Part shown: one piece after another, positions 55,157-64,000 of the stretch
Position numbering within the stretch: the first letter of the stretch is position 1
Layout: each line of letters begins with the position of its first letter
Source: Begonia masoniana
Taxonomy: Eukaryota > Streptophyta > Magnoliopsida > Cucurbitales > Begoniaceae
Assembly: GCA_022432975.1 (NCBI GenBank)
Contig: CM039511.1
Span: forward strand, 25,659,153-25,723,152
Length of the DNA: 64,000 nt
Direction of reading: 5' to 3'
Notes under the pieces: model-generated
Told to the model about the DNA's origin: nothing
The model's input: the letters and a program-made list of their open reading frames with translations, nothing else
The model's database searches: none
Made by a program: the position numbers and the translations under genes

Positions 55157-56029
55157 ATTTTCTTATTGGACTTAAACCATTTTTATTTCATGTTGGACCT
55201 TTAATTGTAAGCTTCACTCGGTTTAGCCTAGTGGCAGTGGGCTTGATGTTGATGTTGTTGTTGCTTGTAATTGTTTGTCCAAGAACCTTAATTTTCTTGT
55301 GAAGTATATAAGCTTCTCTTACGGTTCTTTTCAGCCACTTTTTAACAAATTATCACCTAAATTTGGAATTGAAATACTTTCCTTTTCAAAGCACACATCC
55401 TTTTTAGTGGTTTCATTTGACTAGTTTGTCTGCAAACAAGTGGTGCTTGACATTCGTGACCTTAATCAAGCACTCCTATTAGTGTCACATTCTCATTACT
55501 TTCCTTAAGTAGTGAAGTTTTTAGCAAGGTGGCATCCTAACCGAATTGGAGAGTTTTCTAGAAAAAGGTGGCCAAAGTAGTGAAAAGGCACCAATTTCAC
55601 CTTTTAGGACCAACTTGGATTCATCCAATCACAACTTTAAATCACAACTTTCTTTCCATAGTGATTTTGACTACGATTATTGGAGGGTGTGATCTTCACT
55701 TACAGAGAGAGTTGTTGTCCAATATTCGTGAAAAGCGTATCTATATTGACAGAGATATCACTTTCCCAAGGGAACCCTAATCCTAGGCTTAATGGTGTGA
55801 TTTTATCTCCAACCATCTCAGTCATTTTTGCAATATCTCCCTATTTCCATGGCTTTTGCCCAAAATATTTGGTGGTTTTGCTTATTGACATCTTGGAGCT
55901 GCTACTGTCCAAATTTCATGAGGAAATGAGTTATTTTGACTGAGATATAGCATTTCAAAAGTCAACCTCAAAATCTGCCAAGAAATCCAAGTTACCATTT
56001 GAGTTACCAAACTCTCCATTTTCGTACCA
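55157..56029 (+). repeat. H-type LTR, right part
   Basis: Matches the H LTR from about 58507 to its end (ATTTTCTTATTGGACTT, CACTCGGTTTAGCC, GTGGTTTCATTTGACTAG, GCACCAATTTCACCTTTTAGG). The left part is not seen next to element D. Confidence 0.82.
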
Positions 56030-56729
56030 CGCGGTTATATGAATAGAGGAGATCTGCACAACACAAACTACCAAACCTGAATTCATAATGAAGTGCTGCC
56101 GAATTCACGTGAGATTCTGAGTCTTCAACTTCTACCACACTTATCCTACATTACCTTGAGATCTCAATTATGGAGAAGGGTGATATTGTTCTTTCTTATT
56201 TTCAAACCTTCATTAGTATAGAATGCTGAACAAGTAAGTGGTTGTGCCCTAAGAAAGAGTCATTGTAAAGGTCTTGGATTGTTGCTCAAAAGTTCAATCT
56301 AATGAGCCGAATGGTTGAGTTAGGATGAAATATTTAAGGTAGAGCCTTGGAGCACGAATGTAGGCAAGATTGGCTGGAACACATTAACAAATTAGTTTGC
56401 ATTCTCTTTCTATTCTCTTTTATTATAGTATTTGGGTTTGATATTAGTATTAAAACTATTAAGTTAAAGAGAAACGATAATATAGAGTGCTTGCAAACTA
56501 ATAAGTTTAAATTACGAAAAAGTGTCAAATAACCTAATTCATCTCCCCCTTAGATTATTTTGATCATACAATTGATACTATAATAATTTTTAATCTTTAT
56601 TGTGATAACAATACACATGCACACATCTATGTGTGTGTGTGCGCTTGCGCTTGTGTGCTCGCTCTATGTGTGTGAATATGTATATTGTGCCTTGATTATT
56701 TGCCATGACTTTCAATATGAAGGACAATC
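56030..56729. other. Unassigned sequence
   Basis: No convincing frame. A TG-rich simple stretch (GTGTGTGTGTGCGCTTGCGC) lies near 56630. It probably carries leader or LTR sequence of the copia relic downstream. Confidence 0.4.
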
Positions 56730-57480
56730 TATTTCCAGACCTCTTTTCTTTGATGAAAATGATTATTTTGGAAGGCTATGATAAGAATCTCTGCGCAATC
56801 TATGGACTATGAGTTATATAATATTATTCAAAATGATTTTTATGTACCTATTAAAGTTGAAAATGGATTAAATACCCCAAAATTGCCTTTTGAGTATGAT
56901 GAGAATAATAAACACGGAGTAAACTTAAATGCCAAGGCCATTAACATATTATATTGTGCTCTTACTACAGATGAATTCAAAAGAGGTACAAGGATGTGAT
57001 AATGCAAATAAAATGTGACATTTGAGATACACACTAAGGAACAAACCAAGTAGGAGAAAATAAGATGAGTATGCTTGTACACGAAAATGAATTATTTTTC
57101 ATGGATAAGAACGAAACTATTAGCTAAATGTTTAAAAGATTCGATAACATGGTTTGGAAGTTCATGAAAGAGTTTATCCTAATGAAGAGTTGGTTAGGAA
57201 AATTCTTTGGTGTCTTCCAAGACCATGGCAGCTCATAGTGATCCAAGAGGCAAGATATCTCAAAATGGAATAGTTTATTAGATCTCTCATGACACATGAG
57301 ATCACCATGAAAGCAATTGAGAAAAAGGCGTAAAAAGAGAAGGAAGTCTCAAAGAAAAATGACATTACTCTTAAACCATCATCAAGCAACCAAGTGAAAT
57401 CTGAAAAAGAAAGAAGATGATGAAGAGATTGATTTCATCACAAGAAGGTTTAGCAAATTTCTCATAAGAAAGAAATGGAA
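56730..57480 (+). pseudogene. Ty1/copia gag relic (UBN2-like)
   Basis: The readings YELYNIIQNDFYVPIK, VNLNAKAINILYCAL and then, after damage, NEELVRKILWCLPRPW and FIRSLMTHEITMKAIEKK are blocks of plant copia-type gag proteins (UBN2 / DUF4219 group). Several frameshifts and stops separate them. Zinc knuckle, protease, integrase and RT are not found. The copia call rests on these blocks only. Confidence 0.7.
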
Positions 57481-58222
57481 ATGAAAGAAATCAAGGATAG
57501 GCCATGTCACTATCTAGGGATATGCCAAAGTAGAAACTCCAGGTCGGGCGATCCGATTCCCAGAAAAGGGAACTTGATCACCTTACTCGAGGCTATGTTT
57601 GTAGCGGAAGTTTTTCAAAATATATACAAAGTCAAGCCCGTATAGTAAAATACCAAGCATATAGTGCCATAAAATAAATACTTAACAATATTCTACAGGG
57701 AAGAGAAGTAAAGGGTTCAAATCCAACAATTAAGGTTACATATCCAAATTAAAAAATTAAATCCTTAATTTCACGTTCATTTTGTGAAGAAACTATTTAG
57801 AAATCTGAGAGCTGAAGGTGCCAACCAATCTAATAAGGTTCGACCAGTCTAACAAGGTGTCGACTGGTGCAACTCTAATAGAAATTTCATAGAGCTCAAA
57901 GTCTCGATCGAGCCAATAAAGTGTCGATCGATTAAACATGATAGGAATTCTAGAGCGATCAAAGTATCGACCGATCTTGCAAAATGTCGACCGCTGCGAA
58001 ATACTAAACGATGAATGGTCGACACATGCCATACTTTAGAAATTTAAAAAAAAAAACTCGATTTCAAAGTATCAACCGATCTTGCAAAGTGTCGACGGGT
58101 GCAATCTACCAAGGGGTATACTGAGTTGTTCAAAATATTCAAAATATCACACAATAGTTATGAAAGTTTCGATCAATTAAATTGAGTGGTTTACCGATAC
58201 AACTATTTTTCTGAACACTTGT
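57481..58222. other. Unassigned sequence with diverged TCGACC repeats
   Basis: Between 57820 and 58110 words such as AAAGTGTCGACCG and GTCTCGATCGAGCC recur every 50-70 bases in diverged form. No gene is visible. Confidence 0.5.
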
Positions 58223-59395
58223 TGATGTGTCACGAGGACCGATCTCAAGATCACCAACCTGAGGGCTAATTAACCTTTTTTGTTCTCTCTATTTTGCTGG
58301 TAAAAATCTTCTTGAAGACTTGGAAGTGGCTCCCTCAACTAGTGACAAAGAGAGTCCTAAACACATGTTGATTTGGGCGTCCATGTAAGAGGAGAAGGAG
58401 CTGGGATGCGTGACCATGTTGCCATGATGGGCTGATTCTCCATCTTTGTTTGGTTGAAGACTTATCTCTTGGGCTCCTAATTGATCTACTTTATTATGTT
58501 ATTAATTTTCTTATTGGACTTAGAAATTGTTTTTAATGTCTGGTCTTTAATTGTGAGCCTCACTCGGTTAAGCTTAGTGGCTGAGTGGGCTTAATGTTTT
58601 GTTGTTGCCGCTTATTTTATTTGCATGTAATTGGTTGTCCAAGAACCTAATTTTCTTCTAAAGTATATAAGCATCACTTAGAGTTCTTGGCAGCCACTTT
58701 TGAACAAATTACAACCAATTACAACCTTAATTTTTGAATTGGAATACTTTCATTTTCAAAGCTCACATCCTTTTTTATGGTTTCATCTGACTAGTTTGTG
58801 TGCAAACAAGTTGTGCTTGATATTCGTGAGATTAATCAAGCACTCCTGTTAGTGTCACCTTCTCATTACTTTCCTTAAGTATTTAATTCTTCAAGAAGGT
58901 AGCATCCAAGCTCTTAACAATCCGAATTGGAGATTTTTCTAGCGAAAGGTGGTCAAAGTAGTGAAAAGGCACCAATTTCACCTTTTAGGACCGACTTGGA
59001 ATCATCCAACCACAACTTTCTTTTCATAGCGATTTTGACTATGATTTTGAGGGTGTCTTCTTCACTTACAGAGAGAGTTGTTGTCCAAAAATTGTAAAAA
59101 GAGCATCTATATTGACTAAGATATCACTTTCCCAAGAGAACCCTAGTTCAAGGCTAAAAGGTGTGATTCCATCTTCAACCATCTTTGTCATTTTTGCAAT
59201 ATCTCCGTATTCCCATGGCTTTTGGTCAAGATATTTGGTGGTTTTGATTACTAACATCTTGGAGCTGCTAGTGCCCAAAATTTACGAGGAAACGAGTTAT
59301 TTTGATTGAGATATAGCATTTCAAAAGTCAACCACAAAATCTGCCAAGAAATCTGGGTTACCATTTGAGTTGTCAAACTATCCATTTTCATATCA
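58223..59395 (+). repeat. Element H 5' LTR
   Basis: About 1,170 bp. Matches 62131-62475 and 63705-64000 (partner LTR, split by the D solo LTR) and the fragment at 55157-56029. Contains the promoter-like AAGTATATAAGCATCAC near 58660. Confidence 0.8.
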
Positions 59396-59402
59396 CATCA
59401 TT

Positions 59403-59415
59403 TGGTATTAGAGTC
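59403..59415 (+). other. Primer-like site of element H
   Basis: TGGTATTAGAGTC, seven bases after the LTR, differs from the initiator tRNA-Met type site at one position in the first eleven. Confidence 0.65.
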
Positions 59416-60059
59416 ATCTCTCCTATTTTCCCTTAGATATTTGGTGATTTTTTTCTCCAAAATGATGACAACAGGTTGAGAAAAGGCTGCATGAGAACGG
59501 GAGACAACTCAACGTAACAACTAATCAGTCGAGCATCCTCCATTGAGAAATAAAGAACCGACTTTGCCAACCTCAATGGGATGAAGTCCATGGTAAGTTT
59601 TCTAGGATGCAAAAAACTTTACAAGAGCACTTAATCATAAATAAGAAAGATACTACAAAGGGGTTAAGTTTAACAAGAGAGAAGAAGGTTTGGCCATGAG
59701 TAATCCATAGATTAGAGGTATGATGAGGGTGAGTCCGATTTTGAACACCTACCAAGCCCGCGACATAGACAAAATATCAATGATGAATTGAGACATGTGA
59801 AGCTCTCTATTCCAACCTTTAAGGGTTCTTGCAATGGAGACAAATTTCTTGATTGGGTAGTAAAGGTAGACAAGGTGTTTGAGTGCTACAACTACTCAGA
59901 GAGGGCAAAATTCAAGTTGGTAACCCTTGAACTTTTAGGCTACTTAAGTTTATGGTGGGAGAATGTTAAGGCTAAAAGGAAACGTGAGGAAGAGGAAGAA
60001 GTTAAAACTTGGAGGATGATGAAAACTTTGATGAGAAGAAAATTTGTTCCCACACATTA

Positions 60060-60443
60060 TGTGATGACCCAGATGTGTAAGTATGTGTACCGGATGTGTA
60101 AGTATGTGTACGATGGCTGCACAAATCGGAACCCGGATGGCGGTACATCCAAGCAGGCGAACTGGAAGGTGACGGGTCGTCACAATCCCACATCGCTTGG
60201 GTTAGTATGTGGAAATGAAACATATGTAAAGAGACCCTCCCAAGATAGTAAGACGCATTTTGGAGTATAATTGGCAACGGATCCCATCAGAACTCCGAAG
60301 TTAAAAGTGCTTCAGCGAGAGTAGTACTAGGCTGGGTGACCGACTGGGAAGTCCTCACCAAACAAAACCATGAGGGGAGGATATTGGGTCACGACCCAAT
60401 CCCCAGAGCGGACAATATATTGCTGAAAAAATGGGTCGTTACA
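60060..60443 (+). mobile_element. Solo Cassandra LTR
   Basis: 384 bp from TGTGATGACCC to GTCGTTACA with a perfect duplication CATTA (60055-60059 and 60444-60448). It has a duplicated ATGTGTAAGTATGTGTAC stretch near 60070-60110. Its 5S-like segment (about 60250-60360) is closer to 5S rRNA than those of the tandem array, with GTAGTACTAGGCTGGGTGACC in the box C region. Confidence 0.94.
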
Positions 60444-60714
60444 CATTATAAGCAAGAGTTATGTTTACAAATTCAAAGTCTTAGAAAAGAGACACTCTCA
60501 GTTGAAGAGTATCTAACTGAGTTTGAAACTTTGAGAATGAGGTGTGGTTTGGAAGAACTAGAGGAGCACACAATTGCTCATTTTATCAAGAGACTCAATA
60601 GAGAAATTGGGTTTGTGGAGGAGTTGTAACCCTATGAAGTCATGGATAGTATGATGCAACTAGTCATGAAAGTTGAAAGACAACAAGGGAGAAGATCCAA
60701 GTTGTACAACTCTG

Positions 60715-60882
60715 GGTAAGTCCAAAAATTTTAATGTTGATTCATCAATGTCGAAGTCAAAAAGTTTAATGTTGATTCATCAATGTCGAAGTCAAGAAAT
60801 CCAAGTTGTACAACTCTGGGTAAGTCCAAGTTGTACAACAAGAAGTTTAATGTTGATTCATCAATGTCGAAGTCAAGGGATG
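60715..60882 (+). repeat. Tandem duplications in the H gag linker
   Basis: Three copies of a block containing TTTAATGTTGATTCATCAAT followed by GTCGAAGTCAA, and two copies of AAGTTGTACAACTCTGGGTAA. Confidence 0.88.
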
Positions 60883-60960
60883 TGAAGAGCTCCAAGTGTC
60901 TCGGGTTAGGGCATATTGCATCTCAATGCCCTAACAAGCGTGTGATGGTACTTAGAGGAT

Positions 60961-61140
60961 ACCAATGAGATTGAAAGTAAAAATGAGTTGGTTGATTCAA
61001 CTAAAGTGGAAGAAGATGAACAAGCTGAAGTTATCTATGCAAAAGAAGGCTGCCTCCTTATGGTCATCTAAGTGGCACTTACCACTCAAGTTCTAGACGA
61101 AGCTTGCTAATGTGAGAATCTTTTTCATAATCGTTATTTG
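60961..61140 (+). other. Acidic linker remnant of H
   Basis: Reads as a Glu/Asp/Lys-rich stretch (KVEEDEQAEV) in a broken frame, as in D at 50277-50442. Confidence 0.45.
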
Positions 61141-61410
61141 ATCAAATAAAATGTGTGTACTTTAATATTTGATAGTGGTAGTTGTACCAATGTGCCATCT
61201 TTGAAATTGGTAGACAAATTGGGATTAGAATCTTCTATGCACCTGAGATCATATAAATTGAGATGGTTTAATGATTGAGAAGCTATTAAGGTGTCCAAGC
61301 AAGATCGCATAACTTTTTCCATTGGAGGGTGTAATGATGAGGTACTATCTGATGTAGTGCCTATGAGTGCTAATCATCTATTGCTTAGGAGGACATGACA
61401 ATTTGATCGG
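61141..61410 (+). pseudogene. Element H protease relic
   Basis: IFDSGSCTNVPSLKLVDKLGLE keeps the DSG active-site triplet at 61171-61179, followed by KVSKQDRITFSIGGCNDEVL and SANHLLL. One stop interrupts it near 61277. Homologous to the D protease at 50530-50770. Confidence 0.78.
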
Positions 61411-62130
61411 AGAACTAAACACGATGGAGTAACAAACTTTTATTCCTTCTTTATTTGGAGATGAGGTCATTAAATTGGCTTCTCTTTTTCTGGATCAAGT
61501 TGTTTGGAATTGTGAGGTTTAGAAGGGGAGGAAGGACAAAGAAGCAGTACTCATGTCAGTAAGGCCTTGGATACTCCTAATTCAATGGTGTCAAATTTGA
61601 ATCGGTGCATACAAGAAAGAATGGAAGTATTTCCACGATCCCTAGCTAAGGTACCCTACTTTAAGTATGTTGATTTGATAGACGTTATGAATATGGAGCT
61701 TCCTAAAGTTTTTCCCTTGAGTGAATTGTAGCTGTTTGATAAAGTCTTTTGAAATTTTTGGACATATGATGAAGTTAATCTTTGGGGCAACAAAACAACT
61801 TACTTTGTTAAGGAAAAGATTGAAGTTAGGGGGCTATGAATAAATATTTTTTGTTGCCTCTTTTAAGGAGAGTTAAGTATATTTGGTTGAAAAAATGCAC
61901 TAAGTGCTTCATAGGTAAAAAGACCATTTGCACCTTCTTGGTTTGAATTTGTTCAAGCAGTTTCCAAACTTCCATTGGGATAAACCGGACTTGAACTTAT
62001 TTTGGAAATGTCTAGAGCATCTAGAGGACAATCTAACTTGGAGATGTTGGTGCAATTATCAAAGTTGGCATGGATAAGTTGATTGGGGAAAAGCCTTGGA
62101 TTTGAGGACAAATCCTCAATCACCCGGGGA
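61411..62130 (+). other. Decayed 3' internal region of H
   Basis: Fragments such as EVFPRSLAKVPYFKYVDLIDV and PKVFPLSEL suggest a coding origin, but frames are broken throughout. Ends with GGATTTGAGGACAAATCCTC and a polypurine-like CACCCGGGGA. Confidence 0.5.
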
Positions 62131-64000
62131 TGATGATGTGCCACAAGGAACTATCTCAAGATCACCAATCAAGGGGCTACCAACTAGTGAGAGAGAGAGG
62201 CCTAAGGACATTATTTGGGCACCCATGGATGAGGAGAAGAACCTGGGAGGCGCAATCATGTTTTCATGATGGGTCGATTGTCCATCTTTTGTTGGTTTTA
62301 AGACTTATCTCTTGGCTCCTTATTGATCTACTTTATTATTTTATTAATTTTTTTATTGGACTTCAACCAATTTTATTTCATGCTGGACTTTTAATTGTTA
62401 GCCTCACTCGGTTTAGCCTAGTGGTCGTGGGCTTGATGTTGTTCTTGTTTGCAATTGGTTGTCCAAAAACCTTCATGATATGCCTCAGAGGGCCATTACT
62501 TGATCTCAAACAAAGGTTCAAGCTTTATTAACCTATTTACTAACAAGTCTAATTATTTTGTAGGTGATGATAAATTCGATGATATTTTTGAAGACTTGGA
62601 TTGATAGGTTAGTACAAAAGACATGGAGCAACCCATGCATGTGCTCACATGGAAATCATGGTTGGAAGATCAAGAAGAAGGAATTTATCTTCCCTAAAAT
62701 CACTTTGTAACTACACACTTAGTTTTATGTTTTCTTTGTATTTTGTTGGCAAACATTGGCCTTTTATGTAAACTTATTAATTGCATGCATCATTAGACAT
62801 TATGATTAAATGTATGGTAGGTTAGAAGATAGTTTGTATTTGGTTAAAAAAACAAATGCATGGCTTGCATGCAAGTACCACATGGCTCAAAGAAAATCGC
62901 CCCCTTTGGGCGCCAAATTGGAGTGGGGACCATTACCCCATTTGGCCGATCATTTTGCTGCCTTTTGAAGATGCTATGTTGGAGTTTTCTTTCTTGAAAA
63001 AAGCCTTGGATCGATAACATGACAACCCTTAGCCATTGAATCAAATTGCACCTTCCATCTTGGCCATCTAAGTGAAGAATGAAGCAAAGTATGTGGCCAT
63101 TCCTCCAACGGCTACTTGAGCCCCCCCCCCCCCCCCCCAACCAAACCCTCCAACAATCTTTATGTCTATATAACCATGGTTGTTGGTGTTTGTAAAAAGG
63201 TTTTTGTTGAATGAAATAGTTGTTATTTTCTTAATAGAAACCAAGGAAGTTTGAATACCAAAGGTAAGCCTCGATGTGTGCTCACCAGATAGGAGTGCAC
63301 CTCCATTACTTTTAAGCTCAAGGTTGCTTGAAGGTTCTTATTTCAATCCTTCTCTCCACTCTTTCAATAGTTGGAAACCAGAAGGAGGTGGCCAAAATGT
63401 TTTCTAAAGGTTGCCTTTTCTTTCCTTGGAAAGAAGAGCAAGCCGAGAGCCTCAAAATATTGTTCATCGGCCAACCTCGGGTTTTCTTGTATAACTTCAT
63501 TTCCGCAATGTATTTTGTTCTGAAAATTCATATAGTTTCATTTCACTCTTAATTTAAGTTTCCCTTAAAATTTCAAGTATTTTTCAATTCATTTGCCTAT
63601 AGAACTTTTGATCTATTTTAAGGTAATCTTGGCTTGACCAAGCACCGAGAGGTCTAACCCTTTGTGTGGGTCAAAATGCGCCTTTTGCAGGCCTTGGTGT
63701 GTCACTTAATTTTCTTGTGAAGTATATAAGCTTCTCTTAGGGTTCTTGTGAGCCACTTTTTAACAAATTACCACCTTAATTTGGAATTGGAATACTTTCC
63801 TTTTCAAAGCACACATCCTTTTCGGTGGTTTCTTCTGACTAGTTTGTGTGCAAACAAGTTGTGCTTGACATTCGTGAGCTTAATCAAGCACCCCTATTAG
63901 TGTCATATTCTCATTACTCTTTGTAAGTAGTGAATATTTTAGCAAGGTGGCATCCTAACCGAATTTGAGAGTTTTCTAGCGAAAGGTTTCCAAAGGAGTG
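62131..64000 (+). repeat. Element H 3' LTR (partial, contains a D solo LTR)
   Basis: Segments 62131-62475 and 63705-64000 match the 5' LTR; the end lies beyond the window. Confidence 0.8.
62476..63704 (+). mobile_element. Solo LTR of family D
   Basis: 1,229 bp from TGATATGCC to TTGGTGTGTCA. Flanks CTTCA (62471-62475) and CTTAA (63705-63709); H LTRs elsewhere read AACCTTAATTTTC, so CTTAA is the original. A run of 18 C is at 63121-63138 and a TATA-like CTATATAACC near 63166. Confidence 0.82.

Larger units (their letters stand above)
59788..60960 (+). pseudogene. gag: Element H gag (interrupted by a Cassandra solo LTR)
   Basis: The core reads LSIPTFKGSCNGDKFLDWVV, LGYLSLWWENVKAK and MRRKFVPTHY up to 60059, then resumes at 60449 with KQELCLQIQSLRKETLSVEEY and TEFETLRMRCGLEELEEH. 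After a stop near 60627 come a tandemly duplicated Ser/Lys stretch (60715-60882) and a knuckle SSKCLGLGHIASQC whose first Cys is replaced by Ser. D and H gags are clearly homologous. Confidence 0.85.
58223..64000 (+). mobile_element. Element H: gypsy-type element, 3' LTR cut by the window end
   Basis: 5' LTR 58223-59395 (TGATGTGTCACGAGG to CATATCA), primer-like site at 59403, gag 59788-60960 with a Cassandra solo LTR inside, decayed protease 61141-61410, polypurine-like CACCCGGGGA, 3' LTR from 62131 (TGATGATGTGCCACAAGG). No RT or integrase is visible in the 2.7-kb internal region, so it is a gag-protease element like D. Confidence 0.82.

Noticed and set aside
54743..55204. 153-codon frame rich in Ser/Phe/His
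   Set aside because: It lies in the pyrimidine-rich leader of the D 3' LTR; low complexity, no counterpart open frame in the 5' LTR.

Overview
The window is plant nuclear heterochromatin, most likely from a eudicot. It is AT-rich and shows no host gene that I can recognise in 64 kb. Nearly all of it belongs to LTR retrotransposons. They use a plant initiator tRNA-Met type primer site (TGGTATCAGAGC), Tekay/Del-like chromovirus proteins, Cassandra (5S-derived) terminal-repeat elements, a hAT relic and a copia gag relic. Family letters A-K below are my own labels. LTR boundaries rest on TG...CA ends plus 5-bp target-site duplications (TSDs) read directly from the sequence.

Layout. 1-2215: decayed gypsy pol and flank. 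2641-14950: reverse-strand LTR J, split by A (3510-13793, TSD GCACA), a gag-only element with very large LTRs carrying a 23/24-bp minisatellite. 14951-20213: reverse-strand B LTR holding a solo B LTR (15893-18698). 20214-20522: palindromic element. 20527-20935: hAT transposase relic. 20936-22850: decayed gypsy C (gag-protease). 22851-56029: element D, a gag-protease element opened by many later insertions: solo LTR E (23697-26125, TSD CATTC) in its 5' LTR, element G (27919-49880, TSD GTTGA) in its gag, and solo LTR K (51862-53771, TSD TGAAT) in its 3' LTR. G itself holds F (28626-40091) in one LTR and solo B LTR 2 (44743-47746, TSD AAAAC) in the other. F holds a tandem Cassandra array (29878-31594, TSD ATAAC) in its 3' LTR. 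The nest D>G>F>Cassandra is four levels deep. 56030-58222: copia gag relic and unassigned sequence. 58223-64000: element H, with a solo Cassandra LTR (60060-60443, TSD CATTA) in its gag and a solo D LTR (62476-63704) in its 3' LTR.

How the parts relate. F is the only element here with a complete gag-protease-RT-RNase H-integrase-chromodomain reading frame. It is a single 1,484-codon frame with 12 stop codons (11 TAG, 1 TAA) and no frameshift. A and G carry only a gag closely related to F's and lose similarity at the same point, the start of protease, so they look like gag-only non-autonomous relatives that would have used an F-like helper.

Most interesting observation. The long LTRs of A, E, F, G and J, though strongly diverged, share one gene-like layout: an ATG-poor leader exon ending at a splice donor; a cassette of exactly 45 nt bounded by AG and GTAAG; an intron of about 540-790 nt whose two ends carry complementary 10-mers (CCTACACCAT near the donor, ATGGTGTAGG at the acceptor); and a short exon that stays in phase and ends GEDE-x-PPPEA-stop, with differences concentrated at third codon positions. 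This suggests a spliced small ORF or selected leader inside LTRs. I do not know of a description of it. No start codon was found, so translation is unproven.
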